DNA of 64,000 nt from Dipylidium caninum (lineage: Eukaryota; Platyhelminthes; Cestoda; Cyclophyllidea; Dipylidiidae). Below the pieces are notes generated by a model that saw only the letters and a list, made by a program, of their open reading frames with translations, did not search any database and had not been told where the DNA came from. The translations under genes were made by a program, and so were the position numbers. The stretch spans positions 1-64,000 of the forward strand of contig QEYB01000610.1 in NCBI GenBank assembly GCA_017562135.1. Reading direction: 5' to 3'. Positions 38,184 to 50,485 of this stretch are shown here, in pieces (positions within the stretch are counted from its first letter, which is position 1; each line of letters begins with the position of its first letter).

Positions 38184-38202
38184 GGGGGGGGGGGGGGGGG
38201 GG
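38184..38202. repeat. Poly-G tract (19 G)
   Basis: Uninterrupted run of 19 G. The left-arm counterpart near 7470-7492 is a shorter, interrupted C-rich stretch. Confidence 0.9.
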
Positions 38203-38591
38203 CGAGGGTGTATCTGCATGTCTGTAGAGAATGGTGAACAGACACGTGCTTTTGTTGGTGTACGGGCGTGCATAGAGTTGTGTGTTAGATTAGTCGGCAA
38301 AGAGGCCGTTGGCGCTATTGCAATTGCTGTCACCTTGTCCGTTACAGCTCGCCGATGTGTCACGAGCAAGTGGGAGCGTGTGACATCATGAAGGTGCAAG
38401 TTTGCAATAGAGGGCTAACAGGCGCGTCTGGGGGTAGTATTGTGCGTATAGCCTTAAAGTGTGACATCTTCTGCATTGTAGAGGCGCTGACCCGGCCGAC
38501 CCGCCCTCAGTGAAGGTGGCTCGTCAGGCCTGAAATAGAGGCTATCGGCACGTTGGCTGCAGGATAGGGCAGTTCGTGCAGTGCCCACTAA

Positions 38592-41500
38592 ATTGCTACT
38601 CCAATTGCACGAGTAGTACATACTCCGAGAATCGCATTAGCGTACATCGCCAAAGTGCGTCAATTGACAGCTCAACTTCACCTCTGCCACACTTCTATTA
38701 CACAGAATGTCAGTATGAGGACCTTGTAGGTCCCACTGGTCGTATTGGTGGAAGATGTGGGCTTTGAGCTAACACTGGTTCCAGGGGGACGCGAGGCGGG
38801 GAAAGAAGGAGCAACAGCTGCTAGGTATCTTGGCGATCTGGTTGGAACTCTCGAGCAGGTGCCCAAGTCCGCATGTCCAGGAGTGGAGATGGTCATTGTT
38901 GCGGTTGCATCCTGATGGCTCAACCCACCCCCTTCCCTCCCTGGTCTGATCTGATATGAGGTTGCGTTTAGCGGGAGTTGAGTTAATTTTTGCGGTACTG
39001 ATAGCGATGTGAAGAAGGTGCTTGATAGAACGCGTGATTGGATTGCTTCTGGACGAAAGAACGGGTCGTGGAAGCGGGCTCAGAAGGTGGTGTTGGGAGA
39101 CAGGGTCTTTCAGCGGGTCGGCTAGTTTCGGTGATCCAGTGCCGTCGGTCTCGGCTTCCGCTGTGGCCTCCAATTGGACCTGAGGTGGATAGGGTGAGTG
39201 ATTCGGTGTGTTGCTGGCGGAATGCATTAGAGCGGACGCTACTGCTACTGCTGGTGGTTGGACGAAAGCCTGGTTGGGACGTTCGTGTGTGCTCCGCGGC
39301 TTTTCGTTTTCTGTAACATTCAGAAAAGAACAGCAGGCAGGCGTGTGTGTTTCTTCGGAGTGTAAGGTGTTTGGACGGGAAGTGGGCCGGTGCGAATTGG
39401 GATTAGATGAAGAAGGTGGAGAACAGAGAGGTGGTGTGGTTTCCGAATAGTTGCAGAATCAAAGCAGACATAGCAGGCTTATGGAGGCGGGGCGGCCGAA
39501 GTTAATCTCCTCCAGTGTCGACAGTGGGCTGCGTAGAGTCCTGTGAGGAGGACAGCTCGGTGGCAAGTGCAGCACGGCACGCCTCATCATGGGAGCCAGC
39601 GGGTGGGTGAGGGAGTGAAACGTAGGACGTAGGAGGCGGCAGGACAGGACTGCTGGCGCGGAGCGCGGAGGAGGCGCTGGCGCCTGTGGCAACGGTTGGC
39701 TGTCTGAGCGCGCGCATAGGACGCCTCTCTCACTCCTGTTTGAGTGTGGCCAGGTGGTGGGTGCGTGTGAACGAGATGTTAGCCGGTGGGAGGAGGAGGG
39801 GACGAGTGCCCAGTGAGATGTTCCATCGACGAGAGCGTGGAGTCGGTCAAACCTGTTGGAGGTATTTTGTGAACTGCGAAGTCTTTGCTCCCGTGCAATT
39901 TGCCGCTCAACATGGCAGGGCGCACACGGCCCGTTTGCAAGCCGCATTTAGGGGGGTCTTTAGTAGAGGCACCTCGCGCCTCCGCAGAGGAGATAAACCG
40001 CGATAATGTGGAGCTAAGGGTTGGGCGCCGAAATTGGCGTGGTTTGGCGCGAAAGGTAGAGGAGCTTGGTGGCCAGAAGTGGAATGGTGGTGGGACGAAT
40101 GTCACCTCGTTGTGCATGAAGGAGGCGGACGAGTTCGAGCGTCGGGCAAGCCCGCCGCTTGCAAAGTGCCGAGAGAATCCTCGAGGGGCATAGGCGGTCA
40201 GGGAAGTAAAGGGAAGTCACACGAAGGGGCGAGAGGGGTGGTTGTGCTCCTGTTTGATAAAGTGGAACGAGAGGGTGAGTCCTTAAATTAACTTGTTTCC
40301 CTGCCAGAGGCCGCAATTCGGCCAGTTGGACAGGCAACGATCGCCGCCTTGTAAATTCCCCTCCTTCCGAAATAAACAGACTGCTGAAAGTTGAAGGCGA
40401 ATTGTCTAGGTTGCGATGAGCGTCCTACTGTCAACTGAACGCCCAAATGGAATGTGCAAGTAGATTCCGTTGAGAGCCGGGCTGTTGCAGCATCGCGGGG
40501 CTGGAGTGGGCCACTTTGAGTGTCCACGAATGACCTTTAAGTCAGGAGTAACTCCCACTAACCGCCAGACATATTGCCAGATGGCGTAGGAAGACGCCGA
40601 TGTTGTTAGTGGAAACCAGTGGTTAAGGCATTAGAGAGACGACTCTTCAGGAAGTGACACGAGTCGGTGTGAACCGCGACTTTATCTATCTCCGTGGTCG
40701 GCGCAGTCTGGCTGCAGCCAGAGGCGTCTCATGCCAGTCTCCTGCCCATGGACAGCTGGGGTAACGACGGTGGTCAGCCGTCAGTCAGACCAGGTAGAAT
40801 GGAGTCGGGAGGGTCTGCGCGGAACTACGCAGCCCTCCCAGCAACTTGCTGTAATGCCCGCACTCTCTGTCCTTCCGTTTCAGCTCTACACCACGTCCGG
40901 CAGGCAACTTCACCCTCCTCACTGAGGCTGAATGCTAGTTCTGTGCTCCTCGACCCGCCCCCCAATTGCGGTGAGGGAATTTGCGAATCTCGTCTCCCGC
41001 CTCTGCCTCGTTGCACCGGGGCACCCGGCACTCGGGCATCGTGGTCGCGTACCCACGTGGGCTTTTTCGCGAACGAGATGGGGCCTTCAGTCGTGGCTCC
41101 CTCCTCGCCATAAATCGCCTGTGTCTGGTGGAGCAGAGCAGACACCGCCGCGGCGAGGGTGGCCGTGTCTCCTGCTCGCCTCCTAGGGCTGTTCGTCTGC
41201 CGAGATGAGGCCTGTGCGAATAGTTGGATGGAGGAAGGCAGTCGCGATTTAATTGCCAATTCGTCAAGTTGGACGACACTTTCTCCCTGTCAACGACCAA
41301 CAGTCAACGCGATGGGAGACGACGAATGAAGCCGCTAAATGACGTTGCACTTGTTTGCAACACTTCAACACCACGTGTGTTAGGTGTGAGGCAGAATTCA
41401 TTGCACAGGTCTTAGGAGCACCGGCTGAGGGGATTCGAGTAGGGGAGATGTGGCAGATGAGTGGGGCGAATATGGGACCCTCGAAATCGCCGTACTAATG

Positions 41501-44500
41501 AGTGTGAAAGTCCACCGTGGCAGTAAAGATGCTCCGTGGGGGGGGGGGGGAGAATGCTTTTCTGTGACTCGGCGAAACCGCCCTAAAGTCTTAATGGCGC
41601 GTACAGACCGTGCTGGGAGGCATGAAGCGTGTCGGCGCGTAGGCATCATCCCCACTAAATCATCTTACTCCGAAATTGCCCCTATCTTTGTGGTGGAAGT
41701 TGGTTGCGCTGCCTTCTGCCCCCACCAGTTGAAGGCGGGACGCATTGAAAGGAGTTTAGGAGGGGATTGTGGAATATGTGCGTTGCACATTGTTGGCACT
41801 GACCGAGATGCGACTTTTATTTGCATCTCGATTTTCATCTCGCCATAACCCCGAGCACATTGTGTGTTACTTCAAAATAGCGCGTACCCGCCCGTCGTAG
41901 TCAGCCTGCAACGCAGCGGAGGTCAAACGGAGCCGTGAGCAGTGTGGAAGTCGGCTGCGGTGTTGATAAGGCCTGCAGAGGAGACACCCGCCTCAAACGC
42001 CCCGTGAGGGCAGTGGGCCGAGCCAGACGACAAGCAGTTCACAGTCACAACTCCTTTCCTCGACCGCATCAGCGGTGCTGTGAAGACAAAAGGCGCGTCA
42101 AATACACACACGTGGCAATTTGGTTGCCAGTATTTGTCGTGGTCTGGTGAAAATGTTCCCGTGATTAATGGGTGCAGCCGTCAGCACACGTAGAGTGTGA
42201 AAGAGTAATTAAAGTTTATAGCCACATATGGGCGCGCGTTTATTGGCGATTGGAGCGGCCTGAGAAGTGAGTCTTTGGCTGGGGCTCGGAGCCTTGTTGG
42301 TTTTGATAAGATTTTGCTCACTAGCGAGTCGCAAAAGACAGCTCGACCGGTGCGTAGAAGCATCCACTCTGGCAGGAAAGGGTTTTGTGGAGGCAGCAAT
42401 TCCTCCCACGGCAGGTCACTTGAGCCAACCAAGTGAGTTGAATGAGACGCTCGGTGGTTGGGAATTTAATGGGGGCTACTGAGAAGTCGCCTTTTCGCCC
42501 GGCACGTCCTTTGTCGTCTTAGCGTGTCTGCCCCTGTCTGGAGATGGAGTCGGCCGACGCAGTGGTGGCTTTAACTGTGCCCTCACTGTGGATTCATCTC
42601 GCTTAGCCGAGGTAGATTAATCGCCGCCCGAGGCGGTGCAATTAATAGGGCATGCCGATTTTGCGAAGAACGATGGCATCGCGGAGAGGTGATGGTATCC
42701 TGAGTTGTGAAGAGGGGAGGAATTTCTGCAGAGACTTCAGTTGTAATTGTCGACGGGGCAGAGGGCGTTAACGGTGGAGTTGTTCACAGAGCACCGATGG
42801 AGGAGTCAAGTGAGTGTTGAAATGGACCGGAGGCAGTGTCCCATCTGGGGACTGAGTGGACGCGGGAGACAGGATGTCTCTGGTGCGTAGGAGACGCCTG
42901 CAGAAGAAGACTGAAGCACTGGAGCCGTCAGAGTAAGTCTTCCGAGTGAGAGGAGTTTATTTCTCCAACAGAATCATGCTCGGGTAGAGCTGTCACTCAG
43001 AGCGAGCCCGCCGCAGACTGACTGACGCGGCCTGCGGAAACCAGTGTGCCGTGGTGCAAGTGGCCACAAGTGATCAGATCACGTGCAAACGGTGTCGGTC
43101 AGGCCCAGGTGAGAATTCGAGCAGGCTGCGCTGCCTGGTCTCGGCGGGGCATTTTGGGACAAATGAGAGTAGAAGTGTAACAGAGGCGACATTTGGTAGA
43201 TGGCGTGGCCCGCATGCTCTGCTGCCTGCGTGGGTGAAGGCGGAGGGTGAACGAGAGGATGACCACGTTTTCCCTATTGTCACACTGCCATATATATGGT
43301 CACAAAACATCGACACCACCTTGAGTAGTAGAGTTTACGAGATTAACTGTGAAGGTGATCTGTGGGCTAGGCGAGACGCGGTTGCATGGTAACCCACTGA
43401 AGTCGCATGAGGCCTTTATTATGGCGGTGAGGAACCACTCGGCCTCATCAGATGGAGGAGTTCCATTGATTCCGGGTGTTGCCAAGTGGAGGGGGTGCGG
43501 TCGAATGCTGAAGGGACCTTCGTTGGTTGGTTGGTTGGTGGCTCGTCTTCCGCACACGAAGAGGCAAATTTGTTTGGTAGAAAGTCAAGTCTCTACGGGA
43601 ACCGTGGAAACTTGGCCTCGCAACACCAAAATCTGTTTTACCATCTCACTGTGTAGACGCGAATTATTTATTCAGAGTTGAGCGACGAGCGAAGCGTACA
43701 ACGTTTATTGTCGAAGTAGACGAGGACGACCACGGCTTTGGGTCGAGTCCCTGGTGCTCTAAGGAGTGGACTCTACCGACTGAGAGGGCGAGGAGAAGAG
43801 GATCCTTTATTGGCGACACCTAGTGCCACAGATCTAGTAGCGGAGTTGTGTCGGAAACATGGTGGAAGGGTTTTTGATGGACTGTGGTCCGAAGTGCCGA
43901 ACCGTCTAGGAAACGCCTCAACTCCTTGCCCTCTTGAGCTAAGTGAAGGGGAGAGCAACCGGAAGCCTGGTGGACTGGAGGTGTGCACAGCTGCTCACCA
44001 GATGGGCACGAGTAGCCGCCTCCAAAGCGGAGGATGGCTGTTCCATCTGCACAAGGGAATAGCCTGTGGACACGAATACACACAGCGTGTCTTGGAGAAG
44101 GAAGGGGTGCACTGGGACAGTGGTCTCTGGAGGCCTGTAAGACGGATTGGCCCTACTACTGACAAGCCAGAGGACACGTTTCGGCCCGCTTATTCAATGG
44201 TCCCGCGTTGTGGGAGCCTTTTTGGGGTTAGTTCAACCGGCCTATTAACTCATGTGACTTTCCTTTCCTCCTCTGCATTTAATCGCGCAGGCGTCACATC
44301 CATCGCAGACTGGCGCACGCCCAAACACACACACATCAAGGAACAGACGAAGGAGTCGTGTGGCGGCGCACAATTCGCATGCGTCGCAGTTGGGTGTCGG
44401 GCCCATGCGACATAAAGGCGCAATTCGGCCACTTGTGAATCCACAGTGGCAGCTACTGTGCGTGAGGCACGCAATGCGCTGCCACGCAAGAGGATGCCTC

Positions 44501-45218
44501 GGAGGCGCGTGGAGTAGCCCCATGGAAAAGGAGGTGCTTCCTCCTGCGAAAGACAGGAAGACTTTGATATGGTTGAGCAGACGTCCTCGGCAAGTTTTGT
44601 AGACAAAAAATTAATTACCACCGCCCTCTTTGATCCCTTTCGGGAGGCGAGTTGCGAAGTGGCCGGGAACATGCAGGCCAACGGGACGAGAACAAACCAT
44701 TATTGAATGGTGTACTGGTGATTAACTCGTAGAGTCCTTAATGGCGCCTCTAAATTTTTGGCAAATTGGCGTGGAGGAAAATTTTTGGTCGCCTTGTTAG
44801 AGGATGATTTTCAGACGGCAATTGAAAAATTACTCTTTAAATTGTGGGAAGGTGAAGTCGGACGACATAAATTATTTCAACTGGTCTGTTTCATCGAAAT
44901 GGCCCGTATGGTCGAGTGGACTTTTAGAATGGTTGGGCATGCCATAATTGCCTGTAATATTGACAAATTTTGCTTTTTAAGAGACCCTCAATTAATTGTC
45001 ACTTCGTTGTAATGCTGCGCCTTTTTAGCTATGGTAAATATTTCTCTTTACGAAAGTTGCTTTCTTCATTTTTGGTGTCATGTAAGTTGTATTAATATTC
45101 TCTAGCAATTTCTTCGCCTGGTGACTTATTTGTTTAACATACTTTGTCTGAATGATTACTATTGCGGGAAAACTGGTTTGAACCGCACTCCCTGGTGGTT
45201 TACGTCGTTGAGGTCGTG
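38592..45218. other. GC-rich block without a supported gene (right arm) and CLPTM1 upstream region
   Basis: Counterpart of the left GC-rich block. Open frames are short, differ between the arms, and are disrupted by indels. The 34-codon THAP-like vestige recurs on the minus strand at 41039-40935. A G-run is at 41538-41550. An 84-codon frame at 44758-45012 lies in the repeated outer segment, and its left-arm counterpart does not keep the frame, so I do not call it a gene. Confidence 0.6.
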
Positions 45219-48200
45219 ATGTCGAATGAAGTCGTGAATGTGAGCGAAATCGTAGAGGTCTCTTTCTTTATGGTGTTTTGGTTATATACATTAGCTACTT
45301 TACGATATCTAATGCGCAGATGGAAATATTTCCCAAATTTATCTAATGAAACTTCCCTTCACTTCTGTTGTCCTTTTGTGTTTTTACTGGGGTTAATTAA
45401 TCGAAACGTGTTTTTCTTTGAATTTTTAGACTAATCAAGCTAACGGTGGTGAGACTGTTCAAGCCGGTGCCCAGTATCGTTTGAACAAATGGGCAATGAT
45501 CAAGACCTTCATATTCCGCCTTATTTTCACGTATTTTATATTCAGTCTTTTTCGTCGGAATTCTGTTCCTGTTCCTCCGGGCAAACCGGGAGTATCTCCT
45601 CAATCTTCCAACATTCTTATGAAGGACGAATCCTTGGACGTTTTCGTCTACCTTACCGAAACACCGCAGATTACCAATTATAGTGATCCTTCATCATTAT
45701 TTTGGCACCTTAAGGGCTTCAGGTATGGCAATTGGGAAGATGGGGATGCACACGATGGCAGTTACACAAAAACGGCCGTTTTGAAGGCTAGTGAAGTAGG
45801 TTTAAGTGTTTATGATTACGCAATTTACGACGTGGCCCCTTCTCATATTTCTGTGTCATCTGGGGTAGAATCTGAAGAATAACGGTTCAATGTACATTCA
45901 TGTTTACTTCGTCTTGCCTGGTATCTTTCTTTCCTGATCCACAATCTGAAGAAAAATACTCTAAGCAGTACACGTTTTCAGCTTCGAAAGGTGGGAAATT
46001 TTTGCCTTCAAACAGGCATTTTGAATATTTATATCTAAATATGGTTGTATTGTTATTTTAAAGAGATTACTCGCATGCGCAAACGTCGTGTTTCCCGGAC
46101 TATGAATCTATTGACGGGACACTCAGAAGCACATTTCCAAAATCTCTTTCCTCTGGCATTCCGGTCGACTCGAAGTACCTTCCTCCGGTCTCACACTGGC
46201 ATCCAAATCTGACGGTGAACTTAATCGATGATCACACTCCCTGGGTTCGTGAATCTGTACCTTCCCCAATCAATGAGTGTAAGTTTAGTTTTCAAACCTT
46301 GAAAGAGTATTGCATACTTCAATCGTTAAGCTTGGTTTATTTGTTATTTGTTTAACATCTCATTTGGCTTGTAGATATATTTTTTTCTTTTCAAGTTATT
46401 AAGTGGTACGAGCCGACTAACCAGTACTATCCCGCAATATACATAAATGATTTTTGGAACCTCAATGAGGAATATATGCCAGTGAATGAAACGACGTCAG
46501 AGCTCATCTTCCGTCTCACGGTTGCACCGATGTCGCTTTTTAAGTGGCAACTTTATCTCTCCCAAAGCATGAGAAAGTCATGGTTTCCAGATCTTCTGGG
46601 TCAAACAGAAGATGATAAATTTAACGAAGACGAAGATCAAGACACCTTGAAGGTATACCAACCTATACTTTTGTTTGCATCCACATCTTTCTATGCTTTT
46701 TCGTCCATTTAAGATCAACTTTTGATAGCGATACGGGTATCCGTTTTCACATTTTAGAGGACCTTTTTGGAGACAAATCCATATCTACTTGCACTTACCA
46801 TCGTGGTATCTACTATTCACTCCGTCTTCGAAATGCTTGCTTTCAAAAATGGCAGGTTTTCCTGACGTTCTTTTAATATCTTACGTTTGGAGTCAAATTT
46901 TTCTACATTGTGGTTTTACTGAATAATGTTTGTTATATTTTTTGAGCAATCATAGTATTGCCTCTTTAAGAAATCTTATTAACATCTGTTCTCTATTAAT
47001 CACTAACTTAATTTTTATGCTTCTTGACGAGCCTTGGAGAAATCGTGTGGCTCACGCTACCTTTGTAACAAATGGGGTTTTATCCCACTTCTCCCTGGTT
47101 ATTTTCTTAATCGCCCAAGAAATAGTCTAATTTGTTTAATGTTTACCTCGTCCTCATTTCATATCTTAATGATGCATTGAAATAAGTATGAATTTATATA
47201 AACTTTTGTGTTTAATTTTCGTGGGTTACTTTTAGTAAGTCCTTTCCAGATGCTTTGAGGTGCTGCGATTACGTTAAATCCTCGTCATTGGCGCCCATTT
47301 AGCTGTTTAAGCCTGGCTTTCTGTCGCATTTTGTAATTATTACATTTCACTAACCGTTAAGGCTTTCTTTATGACTTTATGCTATAGACAATGAGTTTAC
47401 TTTTTGATATGGAGGCGATCTCTTTTTACATATTCCGCCATCGGCAATGCGTATCTGTATGCATCAGCTAACTTGAATACTTGACCACCAATTTATCTGC
47501 GATTTTATCCTCTTTCATCATCATCCTTAAAATGTTTGGAGCTAATTAAGTTCGTCGTGGAAGAAAGGGAGAAAGCAATAATTTACTTGTTTTTCAAGAT
47601 ATTCAGTTTTGGCGATCACGTGAGTCATTCGAAGGCCTCTCACTGCGCTCGGTTCTGTTCAATATCGTCCAATCAGTGGTTGTGGTACTTTACGTCCTTG
47701 ACAATGACACAAATTTCGTCGTTCGGATTTCTGTCTGTATTGGACTTGCCATCGAAATTTGGAAAATTCATAAAGTCTTCAAGATTCGGGTGAGCTTGTA
47801 TTGTTTAGTATTTCGAATGTATGTCGCATTATTTGACTGATATGCCAATATTGGACAAAGAATGTTGTATAATCTAATCGCTGTTTCTCAGTGGTTTAAG
47901 TAATGTATGCTGTAAAATGACCTTTACACCACGTTGCAGGTCGAACCTGACTTAAATACAAACTGGTTACGACTAACTTGATCGTCCCCTGACAAGATCT
48001 GACCCCCTCCATAGCCCCTAAACAGCATTTTTTACCGCCGTAATTATTATTTTAAGATAACTTCGTTTCCTTTCAGTTCGACCAACATTATAAGTTGTTT
48101 GGCCTTCTGCCTTATCCAACCTTTGAATGGCAATCCAGCTACGTCGAGTCTGAAACGAAGGTTTACGATCAGGTATTTCCTGCTAATATTCTTTTAGTAC

Positions 48201-50485
48201 TCAGCATATGGCCTGTTTTACACCGACCTTTCTTCCCAGATGGCATTTAAATACCTCTCTTGGGTCCTGTTCCCCTCTTCTCGTCTCCTATGCCGGTTAT
48301 TCACTTGTCTACGAAGAGCACCGTGGCTGGTACTCTTGGTTTCTTTCAATGCTATACGGTTTCTTCCTCACATTTAGTATGTTTCTTGTTCTCTTGTGTC
48401 TGCCACACTAGCGTTATGTTAAAAATATTTGATACTGTGTTTTTATTCGCCGTTATAACATGTCTTTGAAGTGTATAACCGTGATCTGTGTGGCACCTCG
48501 ATGCTTGATTTTTACACCCATAATTTAACTTTTTAAGTCAACGCCAAATGATTTACGTTTGGATGAATTTTTAGTAACTGGCGCTGATTGTTTGTAATGC
48601 TGTCATAAATGCGTGGTTAAGATGCCTCTAACAGAATTTAATTCACGCTGGAACCAATAGCTGTACTAATCTGTGCCCTTGGGACAATAGCGAGTTGTGC
48701 TGCCTCGACCACAAAATCTCCCATTGTGGTTTTTCTATCTTTTCTGCTATTTTTAATGTGTCTTCATTGATAGTTGTTCTTTGTTTACGTTTATATATTT
48801 TGTCTTGTATGGCAAAATACTTATTCTATGTTCTTTGCATTCGCTAGGTTTTATTGCGATGACACCTCAACTCTTCATCAATTATAAGCTCAAGTCAGTT
48901 GCCCATCTTCCCTGGCGCATGCTAACCTATAAAGCCCTCAACACTTTTATTGACGATCTCTTCGCCTTTGTCATCAAAACGCCCACCCTCTATCGCATCG
49001 GCTGTTTCCGTGACGGTACGTGCCTCATAGCCATCTCGACAATTCTCGTATTAAGACAAGTTTCCTCTTCTAGCCTTGTAGGTTTGTGTTGAATTGTCTG
49101 CAATTTTGCCTGACAAAACCTCTGGGTGAGGTGCGTAGTAACTCTAGAATCACTTAATTGCATACTTCGTGTCTTTTCGTATTCTGCTTACGTCCGAAAC
49201 TTATGTGCTCTCTTGTTTAGGCTCGTTGATCCCTCAAATACATCAAAATTTGATCATGGGCTTTTAAATTCCTTTTTGGGGTTTCCCACTCTATTTGAAC
49301 TAATCCTATATTCAGAAACTTGTAAAAGGGCCGATTTTGTCATTGGTGACTCTGTAAACTGATTCACGAGTCGGGAGGTTTATTTCTCTAATTTTTACCT
49401 TTTTTCGGCAACTGTTGTTTCAAGACTAGGGGAACTATTATGATGTTGAGGGCAAACGAGCGAATGTTCAGACTTATTGCTTGTGTAGTAGGCGATGCGG
49501 GACGAACTTCAGTAACTTCCTACTTATCAATTACTAATTTTCTATGGAGGACTCTATTGCACAACCTCATTATTATAGCAGTTACGAATAGAGTAAAATA
49601 TTAGCTAGTATAGGTGCTTACGAAAGCATTTTTAATTATTTGCTAGTGGACTTGCGAGTGCGTAGAAGCGTACTAACACTCCATAGGTTAGATGTTGCTG
49701 GCCTTTTTGTCGGTTTTTATGTCGTCTGCCTTGTTTTACAAATCAGCGAACTTCTGTTGCTTGGGCAATTCGGCTCGGGTAATTGGCCCTCACTATTTAT
49801 AATAACTTCGAGGGGTGAATTAATCCCCCTTGGGTAAATAACGTCCTTCATGCTTATTTCCCTCATATGACATCCTCAGAAATTGTAGGCTGTCTAGTCA
49901 GTGGATTAAAAAGGTATTATAAATTATTGCTTGCTTATCTCGTATTCGGGTGTGTATCGGTGCCTGAAAATTGGTCCTGAGTATTTCCAGGCAAGCCGCT
50001 CCTATAATCTAGTCCGATGTTAACGCATTCCCTTGTGTTTAGTCTTTCAGGTAATATTTTTTGTGGCGAGTTTCGCCTCCTTGTCCTTAATGCCTTCCAA
50101 TGTCCGTCTTCTTTTTATAATTCTATCATATACGTTTGCCTCAAACTGATCTTTGTATCCCTCTTTCTAATGTTTAGATATAATTTTTTTCATATACCTC
50201 TACCAACGCTGGATTTACCGAATCGACCCTAAACGGGTGAACGAGTTTGGGGTGAGCAAGGAGATGTTGGACGAAAAAAATAGTGCGAAGGAGAAGGCAG
50301 GGGAGGATGCAAAGCCGGAGGATGTAAACGGCTGTCATGACGAAGCGGAGGAGCACGCGGAAAAAAGGTTGGTAAAAGAAGAGCAGACGCCGTCCACTCC
50401 CGTCCACTCTGATCCTGGCGAGCGCACGTCGGACAGCAGTGTGCATCAGCGTCATTGCACAGTGACAAATTCTGCGGCCTTGTAG
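45219..50485 (+). CDS. CLPTM1: Cleft lip and palate transmembrane protein 1 (CLPTM1)
   Basis: Multi-pass ER/plasma-membrane protein; the family traps GABA-A receptor subunits in the ER. Proposed exons: 45219-45239 (least certain), 45430-45795, 45878-45990, 46064-46278, 46396-46652, 46758-46851, 47599-47789, 48077-48172, 48240-48376, 48848-49015, 50178-50485. Hallmarks: VSHWHPNLTVNLIDDHTPW, YYPAIYINDFWNLNEEY, LLALTIVVSTIHSVFE, GLSLRSVLFNIVQSVVV, GWYSWFLSMLYGF, KSVAHLPWRMLTYKALNTF and YLYQRWIYRIDPKRVNEFG, followed by an acidic tail. Exon 6 to 7 requires a GC-AG intron (donor gcaggt at 46852). Three frame breaks occur: an extra base at about 45911-45935, a missing base at GGG 46116-46118, and an extra base in CCCC 48272-48275. 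Identity is secure. Whether the breaks are real or consensus errors is open. Confidence 0.93.
46852..47598 (+). other. GC-AG intron in CLPTM1
   Basis: Starts gcaggt and ends ttcaag. Using the GC donor joins FKN to DIQFW in phase exactly as in the family. The nearby GT at 46856 leaves the next exon in a frame with an early stop. Confidence 0.7.

Larger units (their letters stand above)
34797..38591 (+). pseudogene. DPP7: DPP7-like peptidase, second copy with frameshifts
   Basis: Same exon order and splice sites as the left-arm gene, starting MWREIFFLLLLLVAP at 34797. The Ser motif and NGNLDPW remain visible. Relative to the intact copy, single-base changes break the frame at about 35056 (extra A), 35121 (extra T), 36209 (extra G), 36782 and 36823 (compensating pair), 37282 (extra G), 38073 and 38084 (each one base short, just before and in the GGAHH motif), 38529 and 38552 (extra bases). 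Splice dinucleotides are intact. Many indels with few substitutions can mean a young pseudogene, but the same error type occurs in CLPTM1 nearby, so consensus error is a serious alternative. If the indels are errors, this is a second functional gene. Confidence 0.75.
33342..45000. repeat. Right arm of the ~12 kb inverted duplication
   Basis: Reverse-complement counterpart of 200-12310. Its sharp inner edge begins with ggcacaag at 33342. Its outer edge fades out near 45000, about 200 bp before the proposed CLPTM1 start. It carries the second DPP7-like copy and the GC-rich block in opposite orientation. Compared with the left arm it has many single-base indels, a longer CAG run (about 36457-36499), a longer G run (38184-38202), and a deletion of the small hairpin segment present near 12060-12085 on the left. 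Confidence 0.9.

Noticed and set aside
44758..45012. 84-codon plus-strand frame just upstream of CLPTM1
   Set aside because: It sits in the repeated outer arm segment. The left-arm counterpart does not keep the frame, and it cannot be joined sensibly to CLPTM1.
45921..45951. 31-nt intron as the sole explanation for the CLPTM1 frame break
   Set aside because: It would delete the conserved proline-rich segment of the family. A single extra base fits the expected length better; the intron is kept only as an alternative.
46751..46856. Standard GT donor at 46856 for the CLPTM1 exon
   Set aside because: It puts the next exon into a frame with an early stop and loses the conserved DIQFW junction.
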